A stretch of DNA of 64,000 nucleotides, taken from assembly GCA_963793465.1 (NCBI GenBank), contig CAWCAJ010000010.1, forward strand, positions 147,513-211,512, given 5' to 3'. Source of the stretch: CAJQPP01 sp963793465 (GTDB taxonomy: Bacteria > Planctomycetota > Planctomycetia > Pirellulales > Pirellulaceae). The translations under genes were made by a program, and so were the position numbers. This document shows, piece after piece, positions 18,453 through 27,916 of the stretch (positions are counted from its first letter, which is position 1; each line of letters opens with the position of its first letter). A model generated the notes under the pieces. That model was not told the origin of the DNA. It worked only from the letters and a program-made list of their open reading frames with translations, and ran no database searches.

Positions 18453-18750
18453 TGGAACTGTGTCTCCCTGCAACTACAAAATTTCCATGACGGAATGACT
18501 CAGCCCTCGACTCTGCAACCTGGCTTGATTGACTGGTACACCAGACCGGCGACTGCGAACCGGATCCATATGTCGGACCCATCGTACCGGAAGCTGACTG
18601 CGGCGAGAATATCCTGTTTCTGCCGCAAAATTGGACCTCCAGGCATGATCGTGGTCGGCGAGGTTCGGCAGCGTCGTCGCCAGATCGACTCTGGCGGCGA
18701 CTGGCAACAAACATGGAGCCGTCGGGCTTGCCATGGCGGGTTCTCAACGT

Positions 18751-20610
18751 TCAGGACGACTTGGCTTTCTCCGATCTCTTCGCTGAGCTCTGTTTTGGCT
18801 CGCTGCCGGGTTCCTTCTTGTCCCACGGTTGCGCTGGTAACGGATGGTACAACGGTGCAGCGTCCTGTTGGGGGAACGCTTTGGCTGCGTTCCCAAGAAG
18901 TGTCAACGCGGCTTGAGCCTTTTCATCCGGAGCATCGATGAGATTGACCTGTTCATCCGGATCCGTAGGCAGGTGGTGGAGCCGTTGCGGGTGACCTTGC
19001 ATGTCAATCCACAGCTTGTATTCCGCCGTTCGCAGAACTCTTGGGGCATAGGCGAGTTCTGGGACAACGCGACCGCCCCGAAGATGGGCGGTGCGACCAC
19101 CCATGGACATCATCCACTTGCGATTCCCCTTGTCTCCAAAACCCAAAAGCGGATCCGTAAATGAGACCCCGTCCACGCGATGATCGGCGGGCGCTGAAGC
19201 GCCGGCAAGTTCCAGCATAGTCGGATAGATATCGGTGAAATCAACGAGCGCGGGGACCGTGCCTGCAGGCGAAACTTGACCGATCCAGCGTGCAAAAAAC
19301 GGGGCTCGGCAGCCCGCTTCGACCATCCGCCCTTTGCCGCCCTTAACCGGGCGACCATCAAGCTCACCATCGATACCGCGAGCCGTGCCATTATCGGTGG
19401 TGAAGATGACCAGCGTTTCGTGCGAAAGATCCAGGTCATCCAGCGTATCGAGCAGACGTCCCACCAGGTGATCGGTGTAGCGAACCATCGCTTTGTGTCG
19501 GTCCTCTTTGGTCTCGGCATCCGGATCGAGTGGTGTGGGGATCAGCGGTGTATGGGTCAGCGTCATCGGAAAGTACAACAGCATGGGGTGCTCGGCGTTC
19601 TGCTTCATGAAGTTGATAAGAAAGTCGGTATACAGATCGGGACCGAACTCGCCTTCACGCAACGAACTGCCATCCCGGGTGTGGACGTAAGGCGAATGAT
19701 ACCGCTCGTTGCTCTGCGGATTGCCGCCTTCGCCACCGGTCCACATACACCATTCGTCGAACCCGTGTTCCTCAAGGATGTCCGGCTGTACGCGAAAGTC
19801 ATTCAGTTGCCACTTCCCTGCAATGGCGGTTCGGTAGCCAACCTTCTTTAACGCATGCGGCCAGGAAGGGTTGAGGTCGGGATCAAAATGACAACCCGCT
19901 CCCCATCGGGGAACGTCCCAATGGTTGACCCAGCCATGACGAAACGGGTATTGCCCGGTCATCAGGGTAACCCGGGTAGGGGTGCATTTGGGCATTGAGT
20001 AGGCGTTGACGAAGCGGGTGCCTTCGAGGGCGATGCGATCGATGTTGGGCGTGGGGAAGTTGCCGCCACAAGCCGAGATCCACTCGGGCCCCAGGTCGTC
20101 AGCCATGATGAAAAGGAAGTTTGGTTTGGGTGCCGCTTGATTGGAAAAGTACTTCTCCTTGATCCACTCGGGTTGGCTACCATCCGCTTTGCGTTTCCGT
20201 CCAGTCATGTTGACCTGCTTGCTGTGCGGTTTTTCAACATGCAATGGATGGGGGTCGTCCAGGGCATCGTGACTTTGCTGCATGAGCACACGCATGGCGG
20301 CTAACCGTACCTGGTGTGACTCATCGTCGACCAGGTTGACAAGCTCGTCGGGGTCTTGTTCGAGATCGAACAACTGCTCGTGATCGATCAGGGGATAGCG
20401 GATGAGCTTCCAGCGACCATCGGTCACCGAACGCATCTTGTTTTCATAGGTCAGGTACAGGGAATCACGAACGGCCTGATATGTTCCTTCCCAGATCGGT
20501 CGCAGGTTTTTGCCCTCCACGCCGTCTGGAATCGCGACTCCGGCCCGATCCAGCAGCGTGGGCATCAGGTCGTACAGGTAGGTCAATGCAGCGGACTGAC
20601 CGTGGGGCAC
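18751..20610 (-). CDS. Sulfatase, downstream part of a frameshifted two-domain gene
   Basis: A 619-residue frame with two pieces. Residues 1-120 are the missing C-terminal part of the sulfatase that starts at 21584 (TYLYDLMPTLLDRAGV, then DGRWKLIRYPL and LFDLEQDPDELVNL). After a linker (residues 121-160), a complete second sulfatase domain begins: NFLFIMADDLGPEW (metal-binding Asp pair) and the formylglycine site KCTPTRVTLMTGQ with Cys 209. The second domain has no signal peptide of its own, although an internal ATG exists at 20208. This suggests that the gene originally encoded one exported protein with two sulfatase domains. Residues 565-619 form a basic, Pro/Ser/Lys-rich tail. Activity requires a formylglycine-generating enzyme, not present in this window. 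Confidence 0.85.
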   Translation of the reverse strand: MPHGQSAALTYLYDLMPTLLDRAGVAIPDGVEGKNLRPIWEGTYQAVRDSLYLTYENKMRSVTDGRWKLIRYPLIDHEQLFDLEQDPDELVNLVDDESHQVRLAAMRVLMQQSHDALDDPHPLHVEKPHSKQVNMTGRKRKADGSQPEWIKEKYFSNQAAPKPNFLFIMADDLGPEWISACGGNFPTPNIDRIALEGTRFVNAYSMPKCTPTRVTLMTGQYPFRHGWVNHWDVPRWGAGCHFDPDLNPSWPHALKKVGYRTAIAGKWQLNDFRVQPDILEEHGFDEWCMWTGGEGGNPQSNERYHSPYVHTRDGSSLREGEFGPDLYTDFLINFMKQNAEHPMLLYFPMTLTHTPLIPTPLDPDAETKEDRHKAMVRYTDHLVGRLLDTLDDLDLSHETLVIFTTDNGTARGIDGELDGRPVKGGKGRMVEAGCRAPFFARWIGQVSPAGTVPALVDFTDIYPTMLELAGASAPADHRVDGVSFTDPLLGFGDKGNRKWMMSMGGRTAHLRGGRVVPELAYAPRVLRTAEYKLWIDMQGHPQRLHHLPTDPDEQVNLIDAPDEKAQAALTLLGNAAKAFPQQDAAPLYHPLPAQPWDKKEPGSEPKQSSAKRSEKAKSS

Positions 20611-21584
20611 GCCAGGGCCGGCAATGACCAGGGCGCTCCCATGGCATGTTCATAGACACTTTGCTTGCCCAGAAGTCCGTGACTGCCGACTGCCAAGCCA
20701 TGATCCGCGGTAAAAACCACAATCGTATTTTTGGCGTGACCCGACTTCTCCAATGCTTCCAGAATGCGGCCGATCTGATCATCCATATGGGTGATCATGC
20801 CGTAGTATTCGGCGAGTTGATCACGGATAACTTCTTCGGTCCGCGGCCAGGCAGCCAGGCTTTCATCGCGACCCGACATCCAGCCGTTATGAAAGGGATG
20901 CTGTGGCATGAAGTTCTTTGGCAGCGGCGGTCGCGAATCGTAGTACGTTTTGCGATAGGGCAGGGGTGGCTGACGAGGATCGTGCGGAGCTGTGAAAGAG
21001 ACGTAAGCGAAGAAAGGATCTGCGGACTCGTCCAGACGCCCAAGGAATTCGATGGCCGAATCGGCGAATAGTTCACTTGAGAATTTGTCACCTATGCGAC
21101 GCGGCGAAAATTCTCCGTCGGGCTGGATGTGCTGAATCGGGACCTTGAGATGGTTCGACATGCCGCCCAGCATTACGTTCTGTCCCTGCTCGAACGTCCG
21201 CAGGAATGATTCAGGGCCGTTGTGCCATTTACCGGTTCCAAACGTCGTGTACCCGGATTGACGCAGAGCTTCACCCAGGGTCGGCGTGTCACCTAGATTC
21301 ATCTGGACCCGGTACAAGGTGCGGCCGCTCAGCAGCATCGCACGCGAAGGTTGGCAGACCGCCCCGTGAATCGAGCCCATGCAGTAGTTCCGCGAAAACC
21401 GAAATCCACGCTCAGCCAACGAATCGATATGGGGAGTCTGAATATGGGGGTTGTCGAATGCTGCCACCGCGTCGGGACGATGATCGTCGGCGAGCAGGAA
21501 CAGAATGTTGGGGCGTTTTTGATCCTCCGCACGGGCCGGGCTCACGCTGCAGAGAATCAGCAGAAATAGCGGGATAAATCGCAT
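20583..21584 (-). CDS. Sulfatase, N-terminal part (frame breaks near 20635)
   Basis: A 333-residue frame with a signal peptide (IPLFLLILCSVSPARA) and sulfatase fold start RPNILFLLADDHRPD. The formylglycine site is VCQPSRAMLLSGRTL with Cys 77; GTGKWHNGPESFLRT and NTIVVFTADHGLAVGSHG are the other conserved metal and substrate segments. Homology stops at VYEHAMG, where the frame turns into unrelated residues and ends. Adding one base in the run of Cs near 20631-20636 (reverse strand) joins it to the frame ending at 18751, giving APLVIAGPGVPHGQSAAL, an expected sulfatase sequence. So either one base is missing from the assembly or the gene is broken. Substrate unknown; planctomycete sulfatases usually act on sulfated polysaccharides. 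Confidence 0.88.
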   Translation of the reverse strand: MRFIPLFLLILCSVSPARAEDQKRPNILFLLADDHRPDAVAAFDNPHIQTPHIDSLAERGFRFSRNYCMGSIHGAVCQPSRAMLLSGRTLYRVQMNLGDTPTLGEALRQSGYTTFGTGKWHNGPESFLRTFEQGQNVMLGGMSNHLKVPIQHIQPDGEFSPRRIGDKFSSELFADSAIEFLGRLDESADPFFAYVSFTAPHDPRQPPLPYRKTYYDSRPPLPKNFMPQHPFHNGWMSGRDESLAAWPRTEEVIRDQLAEYYGMITHMDDQIGRILEALEKSGHAKNTIVVFTADHGLAVGSHGLLGKQSVYEHAMGAPWSLPALACPTVSPLH

Positions 21585-21599
21585 GGTGGGTTTACCGTT

Positions 21600-21715
21600 T
21601 TAATGGAACAGGGCTGCTTGGTTGAGAGCGGCGGGTCCGCCGCTTTTGCTCAGATCTGTGAAACCCCAGGCGATCAACAGGATTGTACCGAATCCATCGG
21701 AATCACACGCTTGTC
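21600..21715 (-). pseudogene. Remnant of a DUF3592-type gene with an internal deletion
   Basis: Bases 21625-21700 align closely with 63237-63311, the end of the intact DUF3592 gene (for example shared ATCTGTGAAA and CCAGGCGAT). On the reverse strand the remnant reads CDSDGFGTILLIAWGFTDLS, which joins the CDSNGF segment of the intact protein directly to its FGAILMIAW segment near the C-terminus. The roughly 90 residues between are absent. It is a partial, internally deleted copy of a gene lying about 42 kb away. Confidence 0.6.
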
Positions 21716-21799
21716 TTGGTTCAGCGATTGTCTGACACTCGGGTTGCTCCTCAGTTGTGCCCTATTCTCTATTGCTGCTTTCTTTAACTTATCGCTAAC

Positions 21800-23929
21800 T
21801 TGCCAGCGATGCAAATTTTTCACCACGGCCAGCTGATTTTGGAACTCGATTCGTCGATGAAGGCCCTCCCATGTCTTGATTTCCAAGCCTACAATCGCAG
21901 AAGTCAGAAGTTTGCGCACTCGTCAAGCATGAGTCATCTCTTAATGGCACACCACAAACGTGAATACGAAAGAGACATGAAAGCCGATATCGAGGAATTT
22001 CTCCAACTCCCCGTCGAACCAACCGCTCAATGGCAGGGGGGAGTATTTAGCTTCGCTGACTTGGCCGGTGAGACCTTGTCTGATACGCCAATGGCGGATG
22101 CAATGATGGTGCTATGGGTTTCCCGCGAGACGCAGCTGGTTCATGGAAAGCCGGCCTTCGAAGGCGAGGCATTTGACCTGCTGGTTTCGGAGTTGCTTGA
22201 GTTTTCAACAGCGCAACAATTTGATTATCGGCCAGCGCGAATCTGCGTCACCGATAGAGCGTTGGCTGACCGGTTAAATGTGCTGTTTGCAAGTTCCGGA
22301 ACTACGGTTACGTGGGACGCCGAGCCGGATTTCTGGTGCGACGTCAAGGCCGACATGGCCGGCCATGTGCTCGATGCGGGGGCAGCCCCTTCTCTGGCAG
22401 GTACGGATTGTTCGCCGTCACAAATTCGAGCATTCGCTGAGGCAGCCGCAGCATTCTACCGGGCGCGGCCGTGGCAATACCTGAGTGATACCGACTTGCT
22501 GCAGATTCAAACACCCAAGCCACTCCAGCACTTGAAACATCTGACCGTTTTGGGGGCCGGGCGCCGCGAATTCGGAATCGGGTTTTATGAATCCCCTGGC
22601 ATGCACTGGGATCTGCGTGCTCAACGTTTGAACATGGATTCGCTTGAAGTGTTCAGCTTGACCTTCAATCCAATTAGCGAAGCAATTGAAAAGGATGTCG
22701 AATTTTGGAAAAAGCACAACTTGGCATTGGAAACCGGCGACGCGTTTCCCCAATTCCTGTTCTACGCTCGAGACAATACTCGTGCTCCAAAGCCAAAAGA
22801 ATTAGAGTACGTCACGATCGTTCTGGCGGCATTGGCGCAAACAACCGAAGCTGAGATCGACTCTGGCCAGTGGTCTAAACAAGTATCCGTTCAAGGAAAA
22901 AACAAACGCTGCAAAATCGCGATTCCTGACCTCATGGATCCTCCCGACAGAAAAGGTTGGCTCGATCGAGGTTTGATTCCAGAAAGGCGTGGCAACGAGC
23001 GACACTTCAGTTTGATTCAAAATCTGTTTAACCGAAACCAGGGCATGGGGCAGGATCAGCTCAACGAGTTGATCCATAGCCAGCTCGCGGGTTCCCTTGA
23101 TGACTTTGACTACCCGTCGGACACGCCGTTTGATCGCGCTGAAAACCTCTGCTACGCGGCGATTGACACTTATGGCCGACGCCGAATCCAGTTAGCTCGT
23201 CAGGCACTGCAAGAAGATCCAACGCATACCGAGGCCACCTTACTGCTGGCTGAATCTACATTTGACGCAAAGCGAAAGATCGAACTGTTTGGACAAGCCG
23301 TCAAACATGGTGAAGCTCAATGCGCCGATTTGTTGGAATCGGAGGTGGGTCATTTTTGGGCGATATCAAAAACACGCCCGTTGATCCGAGCCGCATATGG
23401 ACTTGCCTGGGCACTTGCAGAAGATGGGCGGGTCGACGAAGCGATTACCCAGATGCTCAAAATTTTGCGACTCAACCAAGACGACAATCTGGGTGTTCGG
23501 TATGAGATCATTCCATTATTGCTCAGTCAAAATCGAGAAAAAGAAGCCGTTGAGATCCTCAATCGGTATTCGGAGGCGACTGGCAGTTGGCTTTACCTGA
23601 AGGCTCAAGTGGAATTCCGTCGTGAGGGTCCCAATGGTCGAGCGGCTCAAAAAGCGATAGCGGCGGCCATCCGCTTTAACCCTCATGTGCTTGAGCTCTT
23701 GATGGCAGAACATCCGCCCACGATGTCCGAACACTATACCTTGGGGAGTCCGCAAGAAGCGGCCATCGTAATCGAAGAACAATTGGATTCGTGGATCGAA
23801 ACTGATGGGTTCGTCGAGTGGATGATTCAACGAACTGCCGCACTGGAACGCGAGTCAAAAAAGCTTCAACGCGATCGAAAACGTAAACTACATGCAAAGA
23901 AACGAAATTCAAAAAAAACTCGAAAGTGA
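21800..23929 (+). CDS. Unrecognised large protein with TPR-like C-terminal half
   Basis: A 709-residue protein with no signal peptide, so probably cytoplasmic. I do not recognise the family with certainty. Residues 60-330 look like an alpha/beta domain; the segment PARICVTDRALADRLNVLF resembles a region seen in some DUF6930/DUF7309-type proteins. Residues 440-640 are helical with repeat-like pairs (LARQALQEDPTHTEATLLLA, then LAWALAEDGRVDEAITQML), suggesting TPR or ST7-like repeats and protein contacts. The C-terminus is very basic (RKRKLHAKKRNSKKTRK). The start is uncertain: ATGs at 21800, 21812, 21857 and 21929 are all in frame. The gene is isolated and divergent from the frameshifted sulfatase. 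Confidence 0.8.
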   Translation: MPAMQIFHHGQLILELDSSMKALPCLDFQAYNRRSQKFAHSSSMSHLLMAHHKREYERDMKADIEEFLQLPVEPTAQWQGGVFSFADLAGETLSDTPMADAMMVLWVSRETQLVHGKPAFEGEAFDLLVSELLEFSTAQQFDYRPARICVTDRALADRLNVLFASSGTTVTWDAEPDFWCDVKADMAGHVLDAGAAPSLAGTDCSPSQIRAFAEAAAAFYRARPWQYLSDTDLLQIQTPKPLQHLKHLTVLGAGRREFGIGFYESPGMHWDLRAQRLNMDSLEVFSLTFNPISEAIEKDVEFWKKHNLALETGDAFPQFLFYARDNTRAPKPKELEYVTIVLAALAQTTEAEIDSGQWSKQVSVQGKNKRCKIAIPDLMDPPDRKGWLDRGLIPERRGNERHFSLIQNLFNRNQGMGQDQLNELIHSQLAGSLDDFDYPSDTPFDRAENLCYAAIDTYGRRRIQLARQALQEDPTHTEATLLLAESTFDAKRKIELFGQAVKHGEAQCADLLESEVGHFWAISKTRPLIRAAYGLAWALAEDGRVDEAITQMLKILRLNQDDNLGVRYEIIPLLLSQNREKEAVEILNRYSEATGSWLYLKAQVEFRREGPNGRAAQKAIAAAIRFNPHVLELLMAEHPPTMSEHYTLGSPQEAAIVIEEQLDSWIETDGFVEWMIQRTAALERESKKLQRDRKRKLHAKKRNSKKTRK

Positions 23930-24118
23930 CGTGGCCACCGGGCCAGTTCGCCATTTACGGGTGCCAACACTATCCCAACTACCTGCTGACAACGGAATTC
24001 TTCCCGCGTGCAGCGGCCAGCGAACGGGTGTGTGCCGTTTGTTGTTGAAACTGTCAGCGGTTTTCCGGGTTGCGGTTTGAGTTTCGTGTTGGGTCAGGCA
24101 GCAAGCGAGCCCGCAGGC

Positions 24119-24580
24119 TTAGCTCGCGGCAGGCCACTGGTTGCTTGCTTGCGTGTCGTTCGCGTTTGATTGTCCCTTGGTAGTTCCGCGGAAATATTTG
24201 GCGGCGGACTTTTTGGTTTCTCCAAAGCTGCGATCAGTTTGCATGTTCTGGTGCCCTGATGTTGACACGAAGTGCGAACCAAACCCTTTAAGCGATGCAC
24301 CGTTTAGGTGCAATGCCTTGACGTCGGACTTATGAATCGCTTTGCCGGTGCCAGATTTCCTGTCGATACGGCCCCACCAGTAGCCTGACCACTTCGCGCC
24401 CAACTCGGTCTCCATGTCGCTCACCAGATCAAAGAGCATGGTCTGATCCACCTGAATCAAACCACGATTCCCCATGTCGTAAACGAGAATTACGTACATC
24501 AGTGAGGCCAGAACCAGAGCCAGGGCGCCTATCCGCCAACGTGGCCGGTGTCCACCCACACTCGGTTGGAAAGCGGCCAA
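24119..24580 (-). CDS. Hypothetical single-pass membrane protein
   Basis: A 153-residue frame starting at a TTG. Residues 16-36 form one membrane helix (IGALALVLASLMYVILVY), followed by VDQTMLFDLVSDMETELGAKW and a Lys/Ser/Gly-rich tail. No family is recognised. Without a strong start codon and with a low-complexity C-terminus it remains tentative, but the helix and the ordered segment after it are better than expected by chance. Confidence 0.45.
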   Translation of the reverse strand: MAAFQPSVGGHRPRWRIGALALVLASLMYVILVYDMGNRGLIQVDQTMLFDLVSDMETELGAKWSGYWWGRIDRKSGTGKAIHKSDVKALHLNGASLKGFGSHFVSTSGHQNMQTDRSFGETKKSAAKYFRGTTKGQSNANDTQASNQWPAAS

Positions 24581-24769
24581 TCCAACTTGTATCGGACGCG
24601 TCGTTTGCTTCGATCGTACTCGTGCTCAGGCGTTTCGCCGGTACACCTACTCGTACTCGTTCCGAATGTTTCGAGAGCGATGTCGAGTACGCTGCCGCAA
24701 AGTGGCGCTGTCCAGGAAAGCACTCTCCATCAAACGTGAGCCGCCCGCAACGAGATTGATAACGAGCTA

Positions 24770-27130
24770 CTAATCCTCCAGATACTTGAAATGGAGCCGT
24801 TTCAGGGTCCCTTCAAATTTGAAGGGTGCCTTGTCGAAGTAGTCGTCCGCGACGGGCGAATTTGTGTCCATGCCGACGTCGAATGTCTCCGACGCGGTGA
24901 AGACAGCAGGCACCGTGCGGCGGACCTTGCCGGTGGCCGCCTCCTTGCCGTTGATCCAGAACTTGAGGTCGGCGGGGGCGGCTCGCTCCGCAGGCGTCCG
25001 CATCTCGAAGGCGATTTTCACGTCGCCGGCCGGCAATTCGCCTACCTTGATCTTATCGCGTTTGAGCAGGAGCGCGCTGTATTCGTAGTACAAGGTGCCA
25101 TCCCGGGCATAGAGGCTCACACCACCGGCATAGCCCCCCATGGCGAAGAGCACGCCGTTGACGTTTTCCGATACCTCGGCTTCGATCTCCACGCGCAGGT
25201 TGCCGTCACGCACGTTCGGCGCCTCGCTCTCGGGGATCCGGGTGATGCCTTCGAACAGGTTCCATTCGGTGTTGGAACTGCGCTTCATCTCTTGCGGATT
25301 GAGTCCTGTGTACATGGCTCCACCGATAGGCAGCACCCTGTTTTCCTTGGCCTCCTCCATGAACAACTTCTTCATTTCTTCCAGCTTCTCGGGATATTCA
25401 GACGCGAGATCGTTCATCAATGTGAAATCACTGCGGGTGTCGAACAACTGCCACTCGTCTTGCCTGGGGTCCCAGTCGGAAAGGTCCGGCATCGCAGCCA
25501 CCCACGGTGTCTTGGGCCCAAACGTGCTGGCCATCCAGCCCTCGTGATAGATGCCGCGGCTGCCCATGATGTCGAAATACTGGGTCGTCTTCTGCTCCGG
25601 CGCATCGGGAGCGTCGAAGGTGTAGGCGAAGCTAACGCCGTCGATTGGATCCTGCTCGTGGCCATCGACGACTTTCGGGGGCGTGATCTCGAGAATCTCA
25701 TAAAGGGTCGGTACCACGTCGTTGACATGGGCGAATTGCGAACGCGGCGTCTTATCCGGCTTGATGCGTTTCGGCCACGAAATGACCATCGGTGTCCGCG
25801 TGCCGCCCCAGTCCGCCGCGATCAGCTTCGTATATCGGAACGGGCTGTCGCCGGCCCACGCCCAGGCCGATCGGTACATGTTGTCCATCTTGGGGCCGCC
25901 GATCTCCTCGAGCCCGCCCAACTGTTCGGCGACGGCGATGTGCTCGGCCACCGTGGTGGGGATGCCATTCTGGGAGTTCAATTCGGCGACGCTTCCATCC
26001 ACCCCTTCGGCCGACGCGCCGTTATCCGAAAGAATGTAGATGACCATGGTGTTGTCGCGGATGCCGCGCTCGTCCAGTTCGTCAATCAGCTTGCCGACCT
26101 GGACATCGGTATGCTCGAGGAAGCCGGCATAGACTTCCATCAGTCGGGTCTGGAAGGCTTTTTGATTCTCGGGCACGTCTTCCCAGGCGGGCATTTCTTT
26201 CGGGCGGGGTGCCAGCTTCGTGTCAGCCGGGATCCAGCCCATTTCCTTCTGCCGCTGGAATGTCCGCTGCTGGTAGGCATCCCAGCCGTCATCGAACTTG
26301 CCCTTGTATTTGTCCGCCCATTTTTTGGCCACGTGATGGGGACCGTGTACCGCGCCCGGAGTCCACCACATCAGGAAAGGTCGATCCGGGTTCACGGCCA
26401 GGTGACGTCGCATCCAGGTGATCGCCTTGTCGGCCATGTCTTCGGTGAGATGGTAGTCCTCGTGGTTCTCTGGGTGGGGCGTTGAGATCGGCGTGGTGTT
26501 CTCCCACAGCACGGGCTCCCACTGGGAGGTTTCCCCCGCAATGAAGCCGTAGAAATAGTCAAAGCCCCGGCCCGTCGGGGTGCGGTCATAAGGTCCGTTG
26601 GCGATCTGGTCGATCGGCGTGTTGTGATCCTTGCCGAAGGCTGACGTCGCATAGCCGTAGTGGCCCAGCACCTCGGCGATGGTCGCCGAGGACTTGGGAA
26701 TGACACCGGTGTATCCATCCCAGTCGTTGGCGAATTCGGCGATCTGGCCGGCACCGACCCGATGGTGGTTACGGCCGGTCATCAACGACGCCCGCGTCGG
26801 CGAACACATGGCGACGGTGTGGAAGCGGTTGTAGGCGATGCCTTCCTTGGCCAATCGCGAGAGCGTCGGCGTGTTGATCTCGCCGCCGAAGGCGCTCGCT
26901 TGTCCGAAGCCCGCATCGTCCAGCATCACGATCAGGATGTTGGGGGCATCCTCCGGCAGGTGGCTCGGCGCCTCACGCCACTTGTGGACGGATTCCTGCA
27001 TGGTCGGCCCGACTTTGCCGCCCATCGGCGGGTCGGGAAATGGCAGGACGTCCTGAGCCCATGCGGGCACGGCCGCAAACAGGGCAATCCCGATGAGCAT
27101 CGGGGAGAGTGAGGGTCGATTCGTTTTCAT
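24770..27130 (-). CDS. Secreted arylsulfatase
   Basis: From the ATG at 27130 the protein has 786 residues with a signal peptide (MLIGIALFAAVPAWA). Sulfatase domain: NILIVMLDDAGFGQ (metal Asp pair), formylglycine site MCSPTRASLMTGRNHHRVG with Cys 109, FGKDHNTP, PGAVHGPHH and YILSDNGASAEG. It is of the long arylsulfatase type (about 780 residues) with a C-terminal beta-sandwich domain (for example VLFAMGGYAGGVSLYARDG). The frame stays open to 27229, but residues upstream of MKTNRPSLSP are not signal-like. It acts outside the cytoplasmic membrane on sulfate esters. A truncated copy of its own 5' end lies directly upstream. The arylsulfatase at 49903 is a relative of the same long type. Confidence 0.94.
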   Translation of the reverse strand: MKTNRPSLSPMLIGIALFAAVPAWAQDVLPFPDPPMGGKVGPTMQESVHKWREAPSHLPEDAPNILIVMLDDAGFGQASAFGGEINTPTLSRLAKEGIAYNRFHTVAMCSPTRASLMTGRNHHRVGAGQIAEFANDWDGYTGVIPKSSATIAEVLGHYGYATSAFGKDHNTPIDQIANGPYDRTPTGRGFDYFYGFIAGETSQWEPVLWENTTPISTPHPENHEDYHLTEDMADKAITWMRRHLAVNPDRPFLMWWTPGAVHGPHHVAKKWADKYKGKFDDGWDAYQQRTFQRQKEMGWIPADTKLAPRPKEMPAWEDVPENQKAFQTRLMEVYAGFLEHTDVQVGKLIDELDERGIRDNTMVIYILSDNGASAEGVDGSVAELNSQNGIPTTVAEHIAVAEQLGGLEEIGGPKMDNMYRSAWAWAGDSPFRYTKLIAADWGGTRTPMVISWPKRIKPDKTPRSQFAHVNDVVPTLYEILEITPPKVVDGHEQDPIDGVSFAYTFDAPDAPEQKTTQYFDIMGSRGIYHEGWMASTFGPKTPWVAAMPDLSDWDPRQDEWQLFDTRSDFTLMNDLASEYPEKLEEMKKLFMEEAKENRVLPIGGAMYTGLNPQEMKRSSNTEWNLFEGITRIPESEAPNVRDGNLRVEIEAEVSENVNGVLFAMGGYAGGVSLYARDGTLYYEYSALLLKRDKIKVGELPAGDVKIAFEMRTPAERAAPADLKFWINGKEAATGKVRRTVPAVFTASETFDVGMDTNSPVADDYFDKAPFKFEGTLKRLHFKYLED

Positions 27131-27183
27131 GATGATTCCTTCTCTGATTGCGTCAGGTCTTGTGTCGTTCCACCTGTTGTGGC

Positions 27184-27276
27184 CGGTCTCCTCACCGAGC
27201 CACCCGACCGACCCAAGGTCTCCAAACAAAGGGGAGACCTACGGTCGCCCGTTTCGACGGGGTCGGGAGACCCGCG
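27184..27276. repeat. REP-like element at the end of the truncated sulfatase copy
   Basis: On the reverse strand it contains GCGGGTCTCCCGACCCC (hairpin with TCCC loop) and GTAGGTCTCCCCTTTGTTTG followed by GAGACCT (second hairpin). The GGGTCTCCCGACCC core matches the REP hairpins around 31.6-33.1 kb, but the GTTGTGG foot is missing, so it is a variant. It sits exactly where the truncated sulfatase copy loses homology. Confidence 0.65.
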
Positions 27277-27282
27277 CCGAGC

Positions 27283-27660
27283 GATTTGGCCGGCGCCCAC
27301 CCGATGGTGGTTGCGCACGGTCATGAGGGCCGCCCGCGTCGGCGAGCACATCGCCGTGGTGTGGAAGCAATTGTAGGCGATGCCCTCTTTGGCCAACCGC
27401 GAGAGCGTCGGCGTGTTGATCTCGCCGCCGAAGCCGCTCGCCTGCCCAAAGCCCACATCGTCCAGCATCACGATCAGGATGTTGGGGGCGTTCTCCGGCA
27501 GGTGGCTCGGAGCCTCACGCCACTTGTGGACGGATTCCTGCATCGTCGGTCCGACCTTGCCGCCCATCGGCGGCGCAGGAAACGGCAGGACGTCCTGCGC
27601 CGAAGCTGCAACGGCCACAACGAACGCCAGGCCCCCATCCAAACTGCAGTTGGGGACCAT
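27283..27660 (-). pseudogene. Truncated duplicate of the arylsulfatase 5' end
   Basis: The reading frame 27127-27660 repeats the N-terminal third of the arylsulfatase just downstream: DVLPFPAPPMGGKVGPTMQE, NILIVMLDDVGFGQ, and MCSPTRAALMTVRNHHRVGA. Identity with the intact gene is high, including silent positions. Homology ends at GAGQIA near 27283, where a REP-like element begins and the frame continues into RRGSPDPVETGDRR. A degraded signal peptide (AFVVAVAASA) precedes the copy. With only the first 110 or so residues of a sulfatase it cannot be active. It looks like a tandem duplication cut by the repeat element. Confidence 0.8.
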
Positions 27661-27916
27661 GCAGCTGAGGCCGGCAACTCACTTGCCGGGGTTCGACCGT
27701 GAATCCAGCGAAAAGCTCCAGCAAGTCAGCTCAAGAAAGTACACGGAAAGGGCACCATGGGATTGGGCAGCAAGTTGCCACGCCGGTCCCTCCTCAAAAA
27801 AACAACCTGGTTGCCGAGGCGGCTAGGCAGAGGAAGGCATGACAGTCATCGTTCTCAAGCTGGAGGCGGGCCCGGAAATGTATCACGGCAGATGGTTTTA
27901 CGGCAAGCCAGGTGAG

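Noticed and set aside
24791..26485. 564-residue forward frame opposite the arylsulfatase
   Set aside because: Antisense shadow in high-GC codon context; the reverse strand carries the complete sulfatase.
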